Assembly (NCBI RefSeq): GCF_026151205.1
Contig: NC_087072.1
Location: 20,178,103 to 20,242,102 of the forward strand
Direction of reading: 5' to 3'
Length of the DNA: 64,000 bases
From: Bolinopsis microptera
Lineage: Eukaryota; Ctenophora; Tentaculata; Lobata; Bolinopsidae
In this document: positions 37,823-49,544 of the stretch, piece after piece
Layout: every line of letters begins with the position of its first letter
How positions within the stretch are numbered: the stretch's first letter is position 1
Program-made: the position numbers and the translations under genes
Notes under the pieces: generated by a model
Database searches by the model: none
Seen by the model: only the letters and a program-made list of their open reading frames with translations
Told to the model about the DNA's origin: nothing

Positions 37823-37956
37823 ATGCAGGTAGCTGCCGCAGCACACAGATGGAGGGAGAAAAACCGGCAGTTGTCTGTGGTTCAATCGGATTATGCGACA
37901 GGAAACAAGACCACCGACAGCCAGGGTTCTTATTCAAGAGTCCGGGAAAGAGCAAG
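37823..37956 (+). CDS. Candidate alternative first exon nearest the channel core, MQVAAAAHRWRE
   Basis: 44 codons, phase 2, weak donor GTTATT, only 374 bp before the 38331 acceptor. MQVAAAAHRWREKNRQLSVV combines an alanine/valine tip with H-R-W-R-E-K-N-R, strongly reminiscent of known ball peptides of Shaker and Kv-beta type. A CAG right after the ATG at the end of a pyrimidine run could also serve as an acceptor. Confidence 0.48.
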
Positions 37957-38334
37957 GTTATTACTGGTCGTTAAATGTGTCTACTGCAGACTGCAAAATC
38001 TAGACCCATTTATTAAGTTCACATCGTATTACAAACTGCTTATTAACAGTATGATGTCTAAAGGAAAAATTGTTAAGACGCAGCTGGCGTAATAATTGTC
38101 ATCACGGTTTTCGCGGCAGTAACACCGTATAAATCGGTCATTCTCTAAAACACTTTACCATTAAAGTCTTGTATTCATGTAGTAATTTATATTGTATCTA
38201 ACAGAGAGAATCAGGTTTAAATAGTACCCTCAAAGCAGTCTCTATAATAAGTGTAGTGGTAATTCTAACCCGATGTTACTTATCAGAGACATGGTGTATT
38301 TATCATGATGGTAACATGTTTTATTTTCAGCTCG

Positions 38335-41300
38335 ATGGCGGCGGCGCCGGGTTTGCTTGCACCACGAGCACCGACACCCACTGCCGAGGAGAATGAGGGC
38401 AAGACTGTCGCTAACGGGCTTACGGATCAGAAAGTTATAAAGATTAACGTCTCAGGTAACTGTTTGTAAACTTTTATCAACTATTACCATACCTTAACTG
38501 TATACTGCAATTCTTTACTTTTTGGTTAAAGAATTTGAAATATTGTCCACTGCATAGTATTCCTATTTAATTTGTTAACAACGCAACACTTATTCTTGCT
38601 ACTGTGTTCATTCGTTAACTTTCGGCTACAACGTTTGACTTCAGTTATACTTTTTAGTTAAACAACATAAAATAATATCTGCTTCCAAGTATTGTTACAA
38701 TTAGATACATTTAATTTGTTAGAAGCAACTCTTAATTTTGTGAGTCAAGTATGTTCACTTACAACTCAAAAGCAGGTGCACCCATTGTCCAAGGCATCAC
38801 CACTTCTCTAGCATGTCAAATGTCTAAAATGGTCAAAGTTCGCCGTTTGTAATGGTCTATATTCTCACGGATAGACAGTATCTCAATCTGCCTGATTCGG
38901 GTTCCCGCCATCTTTTACTGCGGCTGGCTTTACCAAATTGTTAGGGAAATTTCCAGCCACATTGCATGTGATACCCTGCTGGAAGGCTTCAACCCGGGGC
39001 GACACTCAGCCCTGTCAGTAGCCTAAATAGGTTACCTACTCAACTGTCGTGATACTCTCTAATATGAAAATAATATCCTAGCCGCTTCACAATCCAGAAT
39101 CCTGTGTCTAGGATCTAGGGTAATTTCCTGGTCTGTAAGAAGCCCCGTGCTAGGGTGTAGCAGTAAAGAATCGACTAAAACGGTTCAGACTTCAGACAAT
39201 AATATAATAATTAAAAGAGGGTTAATATAGTTTGGGAAGTCTGTACTGGGATTTTATCAAGTCTGATAAAATTGTAGCCCAGGGAGGAATATTAGAATAG
39301 TCTGAGTCATAACTTTTCGAGTCCACGCAAGGCTTTACATCAGCTCTTTTTACACTGCCTTATTATTTCCTTGACGTAAAGAAAGTTTACCGACTGTACA
39401 GGGCCTTATTTCCAGTAAGTAGTTTCAACCGATTATATGTCCACTGAGAAGCATTAGCAATTTACCTGTAGCTTCAATCCTAATATCAGAATTAATATCT
39501 GAGAATTGTCTGGAATATTTTCAGACTCTACCGTATTTTTACAGCTAAGTGAATAACTTCTTTTGTAATGGCTATGTAACGGTAAGTGGTGTGTAACTGT
39601 AACCATTTTAGAAAAATGGATAGCCATAACTGAAAATGGATCGTAAATGCCATGAATCCATAAATATAGCCTACGTGGGCAGACTCTATACTATAAGTAT
39701 AACAGTGCTTGAGAATTTATAATGGCTAAGGCTTTGAAAATTGGCGAAGAGATGGCTCAAATCCATTTGGATGCGTGACAGCAATTAATAAACGACTTGC
39801 AACCAAATACTCAAATTTCTGACGTCTGCCATAACAGCTCACGTCATCCCCTTTTGTACCTGGTACCAGGCTGCAATTCAACTGAATTAGGTTGGGTTAC
39901 TTTGCTTCTGGGCATCTTAAACCGTAATAAACCAGAAATATAGATGTTCTGTTGAAGTTTCACCCCGGAAACCATATCTCGATTATAGATCGTTTATAAT
40001 TATAATAGGTAGGATTTCAAGTGATCACTCTATAATACCGGTATGTTAACGAGTATAAGTAGAACCTGCCTATTTAACGGGTGTATTGGCAATTGAGAAA
40101 ATTCCGTTTATTAAGCAGATAAGGTGTGTGACCCAAATCAGTATAATTAAGATGATTTCACACCATCAAACTTACCTAATATCAAATATGATTATTGATC
40201 AATAATTAATCATTGTTATTGATCGTAGATCTAGATTATCGAGCGAGGAGGTAGCTATAATTCATCTTACCCAGTGGAAATCGGGGTTAAAATCGTGGTT
40301 ATTTTGCAATTAAGTGAAAGCTAACGACTGTGACTTGTAACAGTCAACTTTTCTAGGCAGTTTCTAGGCATCCTAAAGACAGGAATAAGCTCTTATCAGC
40401 TCTACCCATTTTCTATGAATTGGCAACAATCCATTTTTTCAGGTTACAAGTTTTACACATATCTGTCGACATTGACAAACTATCCAGATACCCTACTTGG
40501 AAGCACTGATAGGGAATGTCATTTCAACAAGGATATTAACTGCTACTTTTTCGACAGGTTTTTGGAAGTTTTTTTTTTCCAATTTTGACTGTAATTGATG
40601 TTAAATATCTCTTCCCAATTATGTTTTAATTCCATGCAATTAAATATACAAAAATATATTTGCTAATACCTTTTAGTACATAAAAGTAGAACTGACCTGA
40701 AAATTGTGTTTCAGAAACAGAAAAGCTTTTGAAGCGATCCTCAACTTTTACAGAACCGGCCATCTTCAGTGTCCAAACTCTGTGGAAATAAAAGATGTAA
40801 GTTAACTGCTTTCATAAGATTGAGCTCCAATCACTTGATGTGATTTTTCGAGTCATCTGAACGAGCTAACGATCATTTTGATTTTGTTTATATTTTGACT
40901 AGTAATCTGAAATTTCAACATGCACATCATTATTATAAAATTTAAATATTGTGCATTTAAAAATGTCATCAAACAACTTTTTGTTAAAAATTCCACATTT
41001 TTGATGGTAGTTGATTATAAACCAGGCCACAGAACGACTGAATACAAATGTTCTGTTGAACTTGGAACATATTTTCACAAGAAAATAATCTCTCCTGATT
41101 CAGTTTGAAAATGAGCTCGAGTTTTTTCGGATCACAGCCAGAAACAACGAAGAGAACGCGCCCGCCAAGCGGAAACCACCACGACACAAGGGCTGGCCCC
41201 GATGGCAGCGGAAAATATATTATGTGGTAGCAGAGCCCGGCGAAGACATCAGATCCCGAATCTGGGCTTTCGTGGACACATTTTTCATATTATGTTCAAT

Positions 41301-44300
41301 CATTCTGTTTATTGCGGAAACCGAACCCTATTTCAAAGAAAGGATTGCCGAGAAGAACTCAACATGGTATTACGTGTTCTTCTGGGGGGATGCCGGATGT
41401 GTCTTGTTCTTCTCCGCGGACTTTTTAATCCGATTGGTAGTGTGGCCCGGTAAACTCGGTTTCGTAAAGTCAGTGTTGAACTGGTTAGACTTTTTAGCGA
41501 TCCTTCCATTCTTTATCATGATCATAACAGAATATATGATCAGTGGAGACCCAAATAACCCTGACGCAGCGGATGGAAGTAAAGGCCAATTTGTGGCTTT
41601 GAAGGTAAGAAATGTGATCGAACATAATTAAATTGGTTAAGAGGTCTAATATTTCGATTCCTCGACATTCTCAAATATACCAATAAATATATTAGGGCAA
41701 ATTATAATCTAAATGCTTGAATCTTACCTCTGCACACTATATCAAGTCGGCTGGAAGAGCACTCGAAATTTCGTTAGCTATGAATTCTCCGATGATAAAC
41801 TGCAACTGCTTCATTCTATTTATATGGACCATTATGTGAAACCTAGGAAATGTTTGATACATTTAAACGCGATAATTGAACTGTCCACATGTTTTGTCAG
41901 GTATGACATATTTTACAAGAGCTCTAAATAAGCCACAACAGCATTTACAATTGCATAAATGCATTAAATCCGTCACTTCTGTGTATATTTCTTCCTGGTT
42001 GCCGTGTAGTCTGTAGTCATGCATACTGCATAGCCACGGCGCTCGACTTGAAGGAAATATGCATATCCTACCTACCTATTGAACCATATTTTATTTCGGA
42101 ATAAATAAGCAACAAAATACAATTAGATATCGGCTTGGTGGTCTAGGGGTATGATTCTCGCTTAGGGTGCGAGAGGTCCCGGGTTCAATTCCCGGCCAAG
42201 CCCATCTTTTGACAAATCTTCTAAATTGTAAATGCTCCAGTATGAGTAATTATATAATCATCCAGGTGCTAAGATTAATGAGGGTAATCAGATTACTGAA
42301 ACTCGCAAGGCACAGTGACCAGCTGATGATCATTGTCAATGTTCTCAAGAAAAGGTTTGCTTTTTTCATAGCTAAATTTCGTGTTCAATTTTCTGCAATT
42401 TTATTATTTAGAATCGAAATTTATGTTTTAATCAAATTGACAAATTTGACCGGCCTTCCTCCTAAATCATGTCAGTTTACATTTCGTCATATCACCAATA
42501 AACACTAATAAAACCACGATCCCAACCTCAGTTTGAACGAGTTAAGCATACTGGTCCTGTTATGGATGATTGGTATAGTGACGTTCGGCTCGATAATCTA
42601 CTACGCGGATAATAACGAGGAAGTTAGTGAAGAAGATGGCGAGGTAGTGAGTACAATGTGTATAAACATAAAGCATGACAGCAGCTCTACTTGACAGCCT
42701 GCTCTACTGTGACAGCCTGCAGTGAGCAGTGATGATATGTTGCACCCCACCGTATCCGAGTGCCCTTGCATACATGTTGAAGTTGCAACCAGCGCCATTT
42801 GTATATATTGGCATGGCAACTACTGTCAATTTAATGCATATATATTGGAGAGTTGGCATAGCAGCCATAGCCAGCTTGCATATATATATATTGGCACAGT
42901 AAATATTGCCAATCAGCAATATTTATCGCCAAATAATTATCCCTCGTCAATGTCGCGCTGTCCCTCCTTTTTGCTTTTTAAGCAACTTGTGATCATAAGA
43001 ATGTCAACAAGCTTGACAGATATGTTTGAGTTTAGAAGCCATGTTTCCTGACCGTGTGTTTTACGCCCCCTCCATGTAGATGTGCCAATGTGTCACGTGT
43101 TAACCAACTCGGAATATATTGTGTGTAATAATGTATGAAATGTTGCACGATTGTGTGTGAATATATTCGTAGCTGCTCGTGAACAATGTTTCTAATTATA
43201 TCACCGATGACTCGACCGAACTGAATCTAAATCTGATACAATCTGGGAAAGTATAACATCTGTACTAACTTGGGATTAAAATGACTTTGGGTTCTCTTCG
43301 CCAAGTATGACTAATTGATTAAGTGATTATGATGAAATCCCTACTTTTCTGATCTTTAAGCGAATCACTTACAGTGGGATACCCTCTATTCTCACATTCT
43401 GAACAATTTCGGAATTGATAGTGAAAAATTGTCAATAATTTGGAAGCTCTTTAAAATGCATGTATAATCAACTGTGCTTATATTAATTAGTTTAACTGCT
43501 ATTCATGTGCAATGTGCATTGCTTTTGCTTTTCATCTTGAGACCAATCACCAACAAAAGTTTTTTATAAATTTCATTGATTATTCCTGAATATCCTGATT
43601 AGCATGATTGAATTGGACCCGGAATGGCGGTTTCAAAGAAGAGATCCTCAGAAAAGTTGTATTTTAAGGCACTTTTTTGGGGCAGGCTGCCTCAACAATG
43701 TGATTGAATAATGAATAGTAATATATGTATTATGTATGCTGTTGCTTCTGGAGTTTCAAAAGTATAAATAAGTTTGATGCTTTTAATGCTTAATGCACCA
43801 TTTTTCGTTGCCATGAATTAGCTAGATTACTCAATACTCATTTAGATTTTTGACAATTTATCACTATAAATCCCGATAAATTTATCAGGGACTTTGTTAG
43901 GAGTTGTTAAAGTTATCAATAAATACTGCAGTATGAAAGGGGACTCACGTGGTCATCATAAAATTCGCATTTTAAACTACAATTAGTTTGAAGGTAAACA
44001 TTGATTTCATAAATGTGAAATTTTAAGACACGACAGAAAAAAGGTAGAGAAGTTTGTACCACTACCTCCTTATTACCCGAAATACAATCTACCAAACAGA
44101 CGGTAGGAATTTGCACTGGCGGTCAAAATACGCCAACTATACATAGAAAGCTTCACAAAGCTTCATTGGAAGGGCTCCGGATCATGCTGTTTATACTATT
44201 GTATTCAATACCTCTTCTCATTTTGAGATGAGAAATATCTCTTCTCATTTTGAGATGTGAAATGATTTTCAAAATATTCGTGCTGCTTTGTTTTGCAATA

Positions 44301-45166
44301 ACGCTTTTTTACACGCTTTTCAAAATCCACAATTTTCCTAATATGCTGTAATTGTTGTATGCTTATGGTCGCTTATTAACCAATTAATTAAATTTTGAAT
44401 TATGCAATAAGTACAATTGACAAATTTTGGGAAAACTTACTATGAGTTATCTTGCAAAACTTAAAGGCCGCTCGTCAAATTCCATGCATTCGAAAGCTTT
44501 TTGTAAATGGCAGTTTGCTAAAAATAGGTTGTCGAATGCACACCACGGATACATTGAAAGTTGTTGACATCTAATTGGGATTACCACTCGACATGCTCAT
44601 TAGGCGCCGCTCACTATAAACACTGCCCAAGCATAACGAATTTCCTTTGCACTGGCACGAACCTTCTCGAACTTATTCGCACATTAGTTGAAAGAAATTA
44701 CGAGAACCCCCGATACGTTGGTATGCTCAAAAAGACGTGTATTTGGGCAAACATTCTAGCAGTGGGAAAATATTGTAGCAAAATAGGGCCTTAACCAGGA
44801 CAAACTCCAGGACAAACTCCAAATTTTGTATCATTAGCACATCACAATATCACTGTTGTTCAAAACAAACATTTTCAGCAATCAGAACTGAAATCTATTA
44901 TGATGGGCTGCTGGTGGGCGGTTGTAACAATGTCAACAGTTGGTTACGGCGATATAGTTCCAAAGACTGGTGCCGGTAAAGTTCTCGGCTCTGTCGTCGT
45001 GTTCCTGTCCATGATATTCCTCGCCTTGCCAATGACAATTATCGTGAGCAAGTTCAGTTCCTGCTACGACGATCTCAAGTACCAGGACGAGGACGATCGT
45101 TACTACGAGTCGTCCGATGAGGAGGACGAGGAAGATCCAGCAGAGTTCCCCAATCACAAGGCCTGA
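38335..45166 (+). CDS. Voltage-gated K+ channel alpha subunit (Shaker superfamily), common core
   Basis: Seven coding exons with matching phases: 38335-38455, 40443-40557, 40715-40796, 41104-41604, 42266-42354, 42532-42643, 44879-45166 (1308 nt, 435 aa). The exon containing the ATG has an acceptor at 38330, so 5' exons exist. T1 tetramerisation domain about residues 33-116 (motifs [24 protein letters not shown]). S1 about 159-177; S1-S2 loop with sequon NST at 191; S2 with F209 and D212 (charge-transfer site); S3 with D235. S4 carries K273, R276, R279, R282, K285, R288. S5 about 305-327, pore helix and filter TVGYGD at 360-365, S6 about 375-396. The protein should form a tetrameric K+ pore in the plasma membrane. 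Oddities: S6 reads P391-M-T where most Kv have PVP; T1 lacks the Zn-binding Cys pair of Shab/Shal/Shaw; the C-tail is only about 38 residues, acidic, with no PDZ ligand. Family is certain; subfamily is not. Confidence 0.95.
38456..40442 (+). other. First intron of the channel core
   Basis: 1987 bp separating the T1 start (INVSG) from the rest of T1. Phase 1. No embedded gene seen. Confidence 0.85.
42132..42203 (+). tRNA. tRNA-Pro(AGG)
   Basis: 72 nt cloverleaf: 7-bp acceptor stem GGCTTGG/CCAAGCC, A-box TGGTCTAGGGG, anticodon loop TTAGGGT (anticodon AGG) on stem CTCGC/GCGAG, B-box GGTTCAATTCC, discriminator C, and a T4 Pol III terminator at 42207. It lies in sense orientation inside the channel intron 41605-42265. 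Confidence 0.95.
42644..44878 (+). other. Intron between S5 and the pore exon
   Basis: 2235 bp, phase 0. Contains TA-rich patches at 42780-42900 and no gene. Confidence 0.85.
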
Positions 45167-45616
45167 GGCAAAGGACAACCAACCACCGGTTTGATCTCAA
45201 AGCTAATATTTGGTCTGCCTGCGTTATATGCAAAGGGCCTTGCAGATGGGTATTGATAGGTCAGTTGACTCACTGTTTCAGTGTAAGAAGGCAGAACATG
45301 ACAGCAGATTTTACCGAGGGAACGTTTAATGGTAAGATTGATGCTAAGACCGAAAAAAAGACGCAGACATGTCTGATAAGTTATTGATAAACCCTTTGTA
45401 TTTTGAAATACGGGGCTGATTTTATCGTCAACAGAAAAATTGTAACTTAATAGCACAAGGTTCAGTTCCTTTTACGAATTTTACGATAGTTTTGTGCATG
45501 TGTATTACTTCACGCAGCGTGAGAGCTGAGATGTTTTGAAATTTTTTATACAAAAAGCGCAGAGATTGCGATGTAAATAGTTTGTGTACAAAGCGTGTGT
45601 ATTTCTTGCGAGTTTC

Positions 45617-45622
45617 AATAAA
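45617..45622 (+). terminator. Putative poly(A) signal of the channel gene
   Basis: AATAAA about 450 bp after the channel stop codon. Others may be used; no cleavage site can be seen. Confidence 0.4.
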
Positions 45623-46155
45623 TGATATCAAAAATGGTAAGTAACGTCAAATAAATCAGAAAATGTTTTCCTAGAGAAAGATAGATCGAGACAGTCAAAA
45701 TCTTAAATAAATAACCAATATTATCAGTAACAAAGATACATATGCACTAAGCAGAAAATCAACAAATCGAACTGAACATAATATGATATTACCAATATAT
45801 GATTAAGAATTAGAAATAAATGTTGCGGGTAAAGAGAATCGGATGTAAAAAGCTATTGATAATTTCACGAATTGTCCCGCAAGGTGGCACAACAGTTCTC
45901 TATACTTTATACTCGTCCGGCTGGAGTTTTCAAGTCGTCAATCAGTTATGTCAGTATTAATACTTCATTTCTTCGAAGGTAGAATATAGTGATCATCATT
46001 TCTTTTTGTTGTAAAATAAGGTCATCGGGGCTTCCTGAGAAGAACCTATGAAGTTTGACAGACAGGAGCAGGGAAAAACAACAGTAACTAACAGTCAAAA
46101 ATCCGATTAACCGATTCGTTGAAAATCGGGAATTAAGGCAAACCACTATTCAGAA

Positions 46156-46351
46156 ATGTGCATTTTCAAAATGGGAAAGTAAATATAAGGATTGACTGTT
46201 TGTACATATAATTAATGTGGAAGTGGGGCATATTTTTTGACACGTGACAGCAATTATCCAATCATCATCCACTATTGACCAATCAAACACCATACTCAAA
46301 GCCACGTGTCAAAAAATATACTTTATCTCCCACCTGCCACCAAAATGCACA
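46156..46351. repeat. Nested inverted repeat with CACGTG at the inner arm
   Basis: Outer arms ATGTGCATTTT (46156) and AAAATGCACAT (about 46343); inner arms TATTTTTTGACACGTG (46231) and CACGTGTCAAAAAATA (about 46303). The loop is about 56 bp. It looks like a small palindromic transposon. Confidence 0.6.
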
Positions 46352-47460
46352 TACATATAATACACTCTAATTCAAGTACTCAAAACAGATGCATCCAGCT
46401 TTAAAGGATAAAGGTACAAACCTTGCGTTTCCATGTTTCCAGCCAAACATTCTCCAATGTAACATCATTAGCGAGCGTCTTCTTGTTACAAGTCAACTCT
46501 ATTTCGTCCTGATAAACAATATCTATTATTCACACAAACAAAGATATCATTGTTTGTTAAAACAATAACTTCAAATGGACCCATCTTTAATTTATCAAGT
46601 TATTGGTCGAGTTAAACACGTCTCATTACCCGAGGAGAATTTAAAGTCATTATCAAGCACGACACCCCGTGATATGATTATTAGGTCCGTTTATCTGCAC
46701 CACGACTATTACACCTATCACTCGCGTGTTTAACCATTTTCGTTTAACCTAACCTATTGACCTATTGAGGTCAATAGACAAAGTAAGAGTAGTAGGTCAA
46801 ATTTAAGAATTTGAATCGGTAATAAACCTTTTTATCTTTGCTTGATCTTCCGCGTAATTGAAACAAGTGGGGATCCAGACTCTACGGCGTAAGACTCTAC
46901 GGCGGCGCCGTAAAAAAACAAGATTCTAGGGGGGCGTGAAAATCTCTAAAGCGTGAAAAAGCAGGACTCTACGGCGTGAAATATTATTTTCTCTATTTTC
47001 GATCAAAATAGATATAATTTTATTTTTAATTAGGATGTCCGTCGTCACAGGGAGTGTTCTTTCAAAGTCAGTTTTTACTCGTTAAAGTCCCGGACCCAAA
47101 CAAGTGATGTTACATCCTTTTCTAAACTCAATTGTATGCTCATGTCATATCTGTAATTCAATTACTTCATGTTTGAAATTCCTCACCTGTATCTTTCTTT
47201 ATCGTATTTCTATGAAATTGTACGGCCAATGGCCAATGCTAAGTAGTAGAGTTTCTCTTTATCGAGTTAGACGAGCGCCCGCTCTAAATAATCAGTTCAA
47301 CATATTAATATTAAGTGCGCGCGCGATCTGATCTAGCTTAGCTTAGCTATATAGCTTAGCTAGTATATATAGTGCGCGTACATATATTTGCGCAGAGCAT
47401 TCTATAATTTTACTGATGCGATTTCCAGATACATGTTTTCAGTAGATGAATCCATAAATT

Positions 47461-48300
47461 TGGAACATGGGCACATCGCAGTATTTGCCGTATTTGAATG
47501 CTAGGAAGGCTCAGTTCGGTTTTCTAAGATGGATATAGCCGTAAGCTAGGCCTAGGAGCCATCAAAAGTCGTATAAAATTACCCATGGAATGACCAGAAA
47601 TGAACGAAAATGAACATTATTCTCAAAGTGCTCAGAATGGTTTAAAATGGGTCGGAAAGTGTTTACATTGGTCCTAGGACCACTCAAACCAAGTTTGGGA
47701 ATCACTGTATGTCTAGAACCGATGTGAAGGTGGTTCCAATTTTGATTTTTGTAACCATTTTGGGAACATGGGGACATCGAAGTATTGGCTGTATTTAAGT
47801 GCTGGGAAGCCTCAATTCGGTTTTCTAAGATGGATATAGGTAAAAACTAGGCCTAAGAGCCATCAAAACTCAAATAACATTACCCAGGTTCATGGAATGA
47901 ACGAAAATGAACAAAAATTAATATTGTCCTAAAAATGCTCAGAACGGTTTAAAATTGGTCGGAAAATGTTTATATTAGTCCTAGGACCACTCAAACCAAG
48001 TTTGCGAATCACTGCATGTCTAGAACCGATGTTACCAATGTTCCAAAATGTTCCAATTTTGGCACAATAATCCTCCTGAGAATCCAGATTTTTGGAACAT
48101 GGGCACATCGAAGTATTGGTTGTATTTAAGTGCTGGGAAGCCTCAATTCGGTTTTCTAAGATGGATATAGGTAAAAACTAGGTCTAAGAGCCATCAAAAG
48201 TCAAATAACATTACCCAGGTTCATGGAATGAACGAAATCGTGTAAATCGTGTAAATGAACAAAAATGAAAATTTTCCTTAAAGCGCTCAGAATGGTAAGA
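47461..48300 (+). repeat. Left half of inverted satellite, three units of 300-332 bp
   Basis: Units start with TGGAACATGGGCACATCG at 47461, 47761 and 48093. They include TTTAAAATTGGTCGGAAA and a GGTCCTAGGACC palindrome. Orientation is opposite to the array at 49721-51750. Confidence 0.85.
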
Positions 48301-48489
48301 AAATGGTGGCAAAGAGTCAATATTTTCGTCCAACAGAGTCTTAAAGTTGCATTCAGAATTATGTACAATTAGCACACGTACCTCCAAGAGAAGGCAGAAA
48401 TTATTTTATTGGGCAACTATTTTGGTTTTAATAATCCCCCAATATATTGATATAAATTTTTGACATCATTAGCTGTATTTGTTCGTTGA

Positions 48490-48660
48490 GGGATGAAGGT
48501 TGCAGGTGAAAGGGTTGGTTGAGCGGCGCGAGGTAGGTTGCTGGTGAAGGGGTTGGTTGCGTTAGGTAGGCTGGTGGTGAATGAGTTGGTTGAGGGATGA
48601 AGGTTGCTGGTGAAGGGGTTGGTTGAGTGAGGTGGACTGCTGGTGCTTCTTTGAACTGGT
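48490..48660 (-). repeat. 33-bp imperfect minisatellite
   Basis: About five copies of a GGTTGCTGGTGAAGGGGTTGG-like unit. On the minus strand they read as an 11-residue repeat (NPFTSNLPxxT). Probably non-coding; it sits in the spacer of the inverted satellite. Confidence 0.6.
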
Positions 48661-48915
48661 AGATAAAGAGGTAGGCTCATCAATTTAGTGAAGGGATTCA
48701 TTGTCGTTGTAGTTGTTGTGGTTAACAGAGAGGGAAAATGATTTGTATAACTTAATTATCTATTTATTCTCTTCTTATTCATTAACAAGCTTGCTAAGTT
48801 AATCCTATTGTTGATGACCTGATCTGATCTTACGCCTCTACATCCGATCACACCAAATAAGATCGGATAACCTTGCTACGCTCGGATCACCTTATTTTTT
48901 TTCTACCAGTTAGAT

Positions 48916-49422
48916 TTTTTTCTACCAGTTAGATTTAGAATAGATTTTAAGATTGCCCTACTTGCCTACAAGTGTTTAAATAATATAGCTCCTCCTTACT
49001 TAAAAGAGTTGATATCTCCTAGGCAGCAAAGTTTAAAAAATGTACGTCTTGATAATGATTATTTTTACCTTAGTTTTCCGCCCTCTCCTAACTATGTAAA
49101 CACAGAGAAAGCTTTTAGTCACTGTGCAGTTAAAGTATTTAATTCCTTGCCATACGACATAAGATCATCTGAGTCAGTTACATCTTTCAAGACCAAACTT
49201 GAAACATACTTCTTTTCTCTAGCATTTGATTGATTTTGCATTTACATAGGCAAAATGAACTTGTCATGTCTTATTTTCAATTAAACTAAGCTCAGTTAAT
49301 GTAAGAGCCGCTTTAGAAAGCACTGGAGTTTATCTCCAGGATTAAATTATATCGAGTTATATGATTTAGCTATAACTCTATAAGGCGGTTTATAAATGTT
49401 GTATTTATTATTATTATTATTC
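48916..49422 (+). mobile_element. 5'-truncated CR1/L2-type LINE (RT C-terminus and 3' tail)
   Basis: The frame up to the TGA at 49233 shows the standard non-LTR C-terminus: LPVRFRIDFKIALLAYKCLN, then YLKEL, then FNSLPYDIRSSESVTSFKTK. A 190-bp 3' UTR follows, ending in a TTA microsatellite typical of CR1/L2 tails. The catalytic RT core and endonuclease are absent. The element splits the inverted satellite arrays. Confidence 0.85.
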
Positions 49423-49544
49423 AGATCACATCTTTATTTGCTTCCACACATCTATTACACGAAGTGATGTGATACAAATGAAACTGATGTGATATAAATA
49501 TAGGGTGTACATTGTGTGACTGTCTGACTGTTTAGTGTTTATGG

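Larger units (their letters stand above)
45167..47460. other. 3' UTR and intergenic
   Basis: Holds the poly(A) signal, the palindromic element at 46.2 kb, a short GACTCTACGGCGT repeat at 46880-46980 and a TAGCTTAGC-rich patch at 47330-47370. Confidence 0.6.

Noticed and set aside
1-38000. Reading the + strand islands as internal exons of a separate large unidentified gene
   Set aside because: Acceptors and phases do not chain for most islands, several start at an ATG with an upstream in-frame stop, and nearly all share the phase of the channel exon. A separate gene remains possible only for a few phase-0 pieces.
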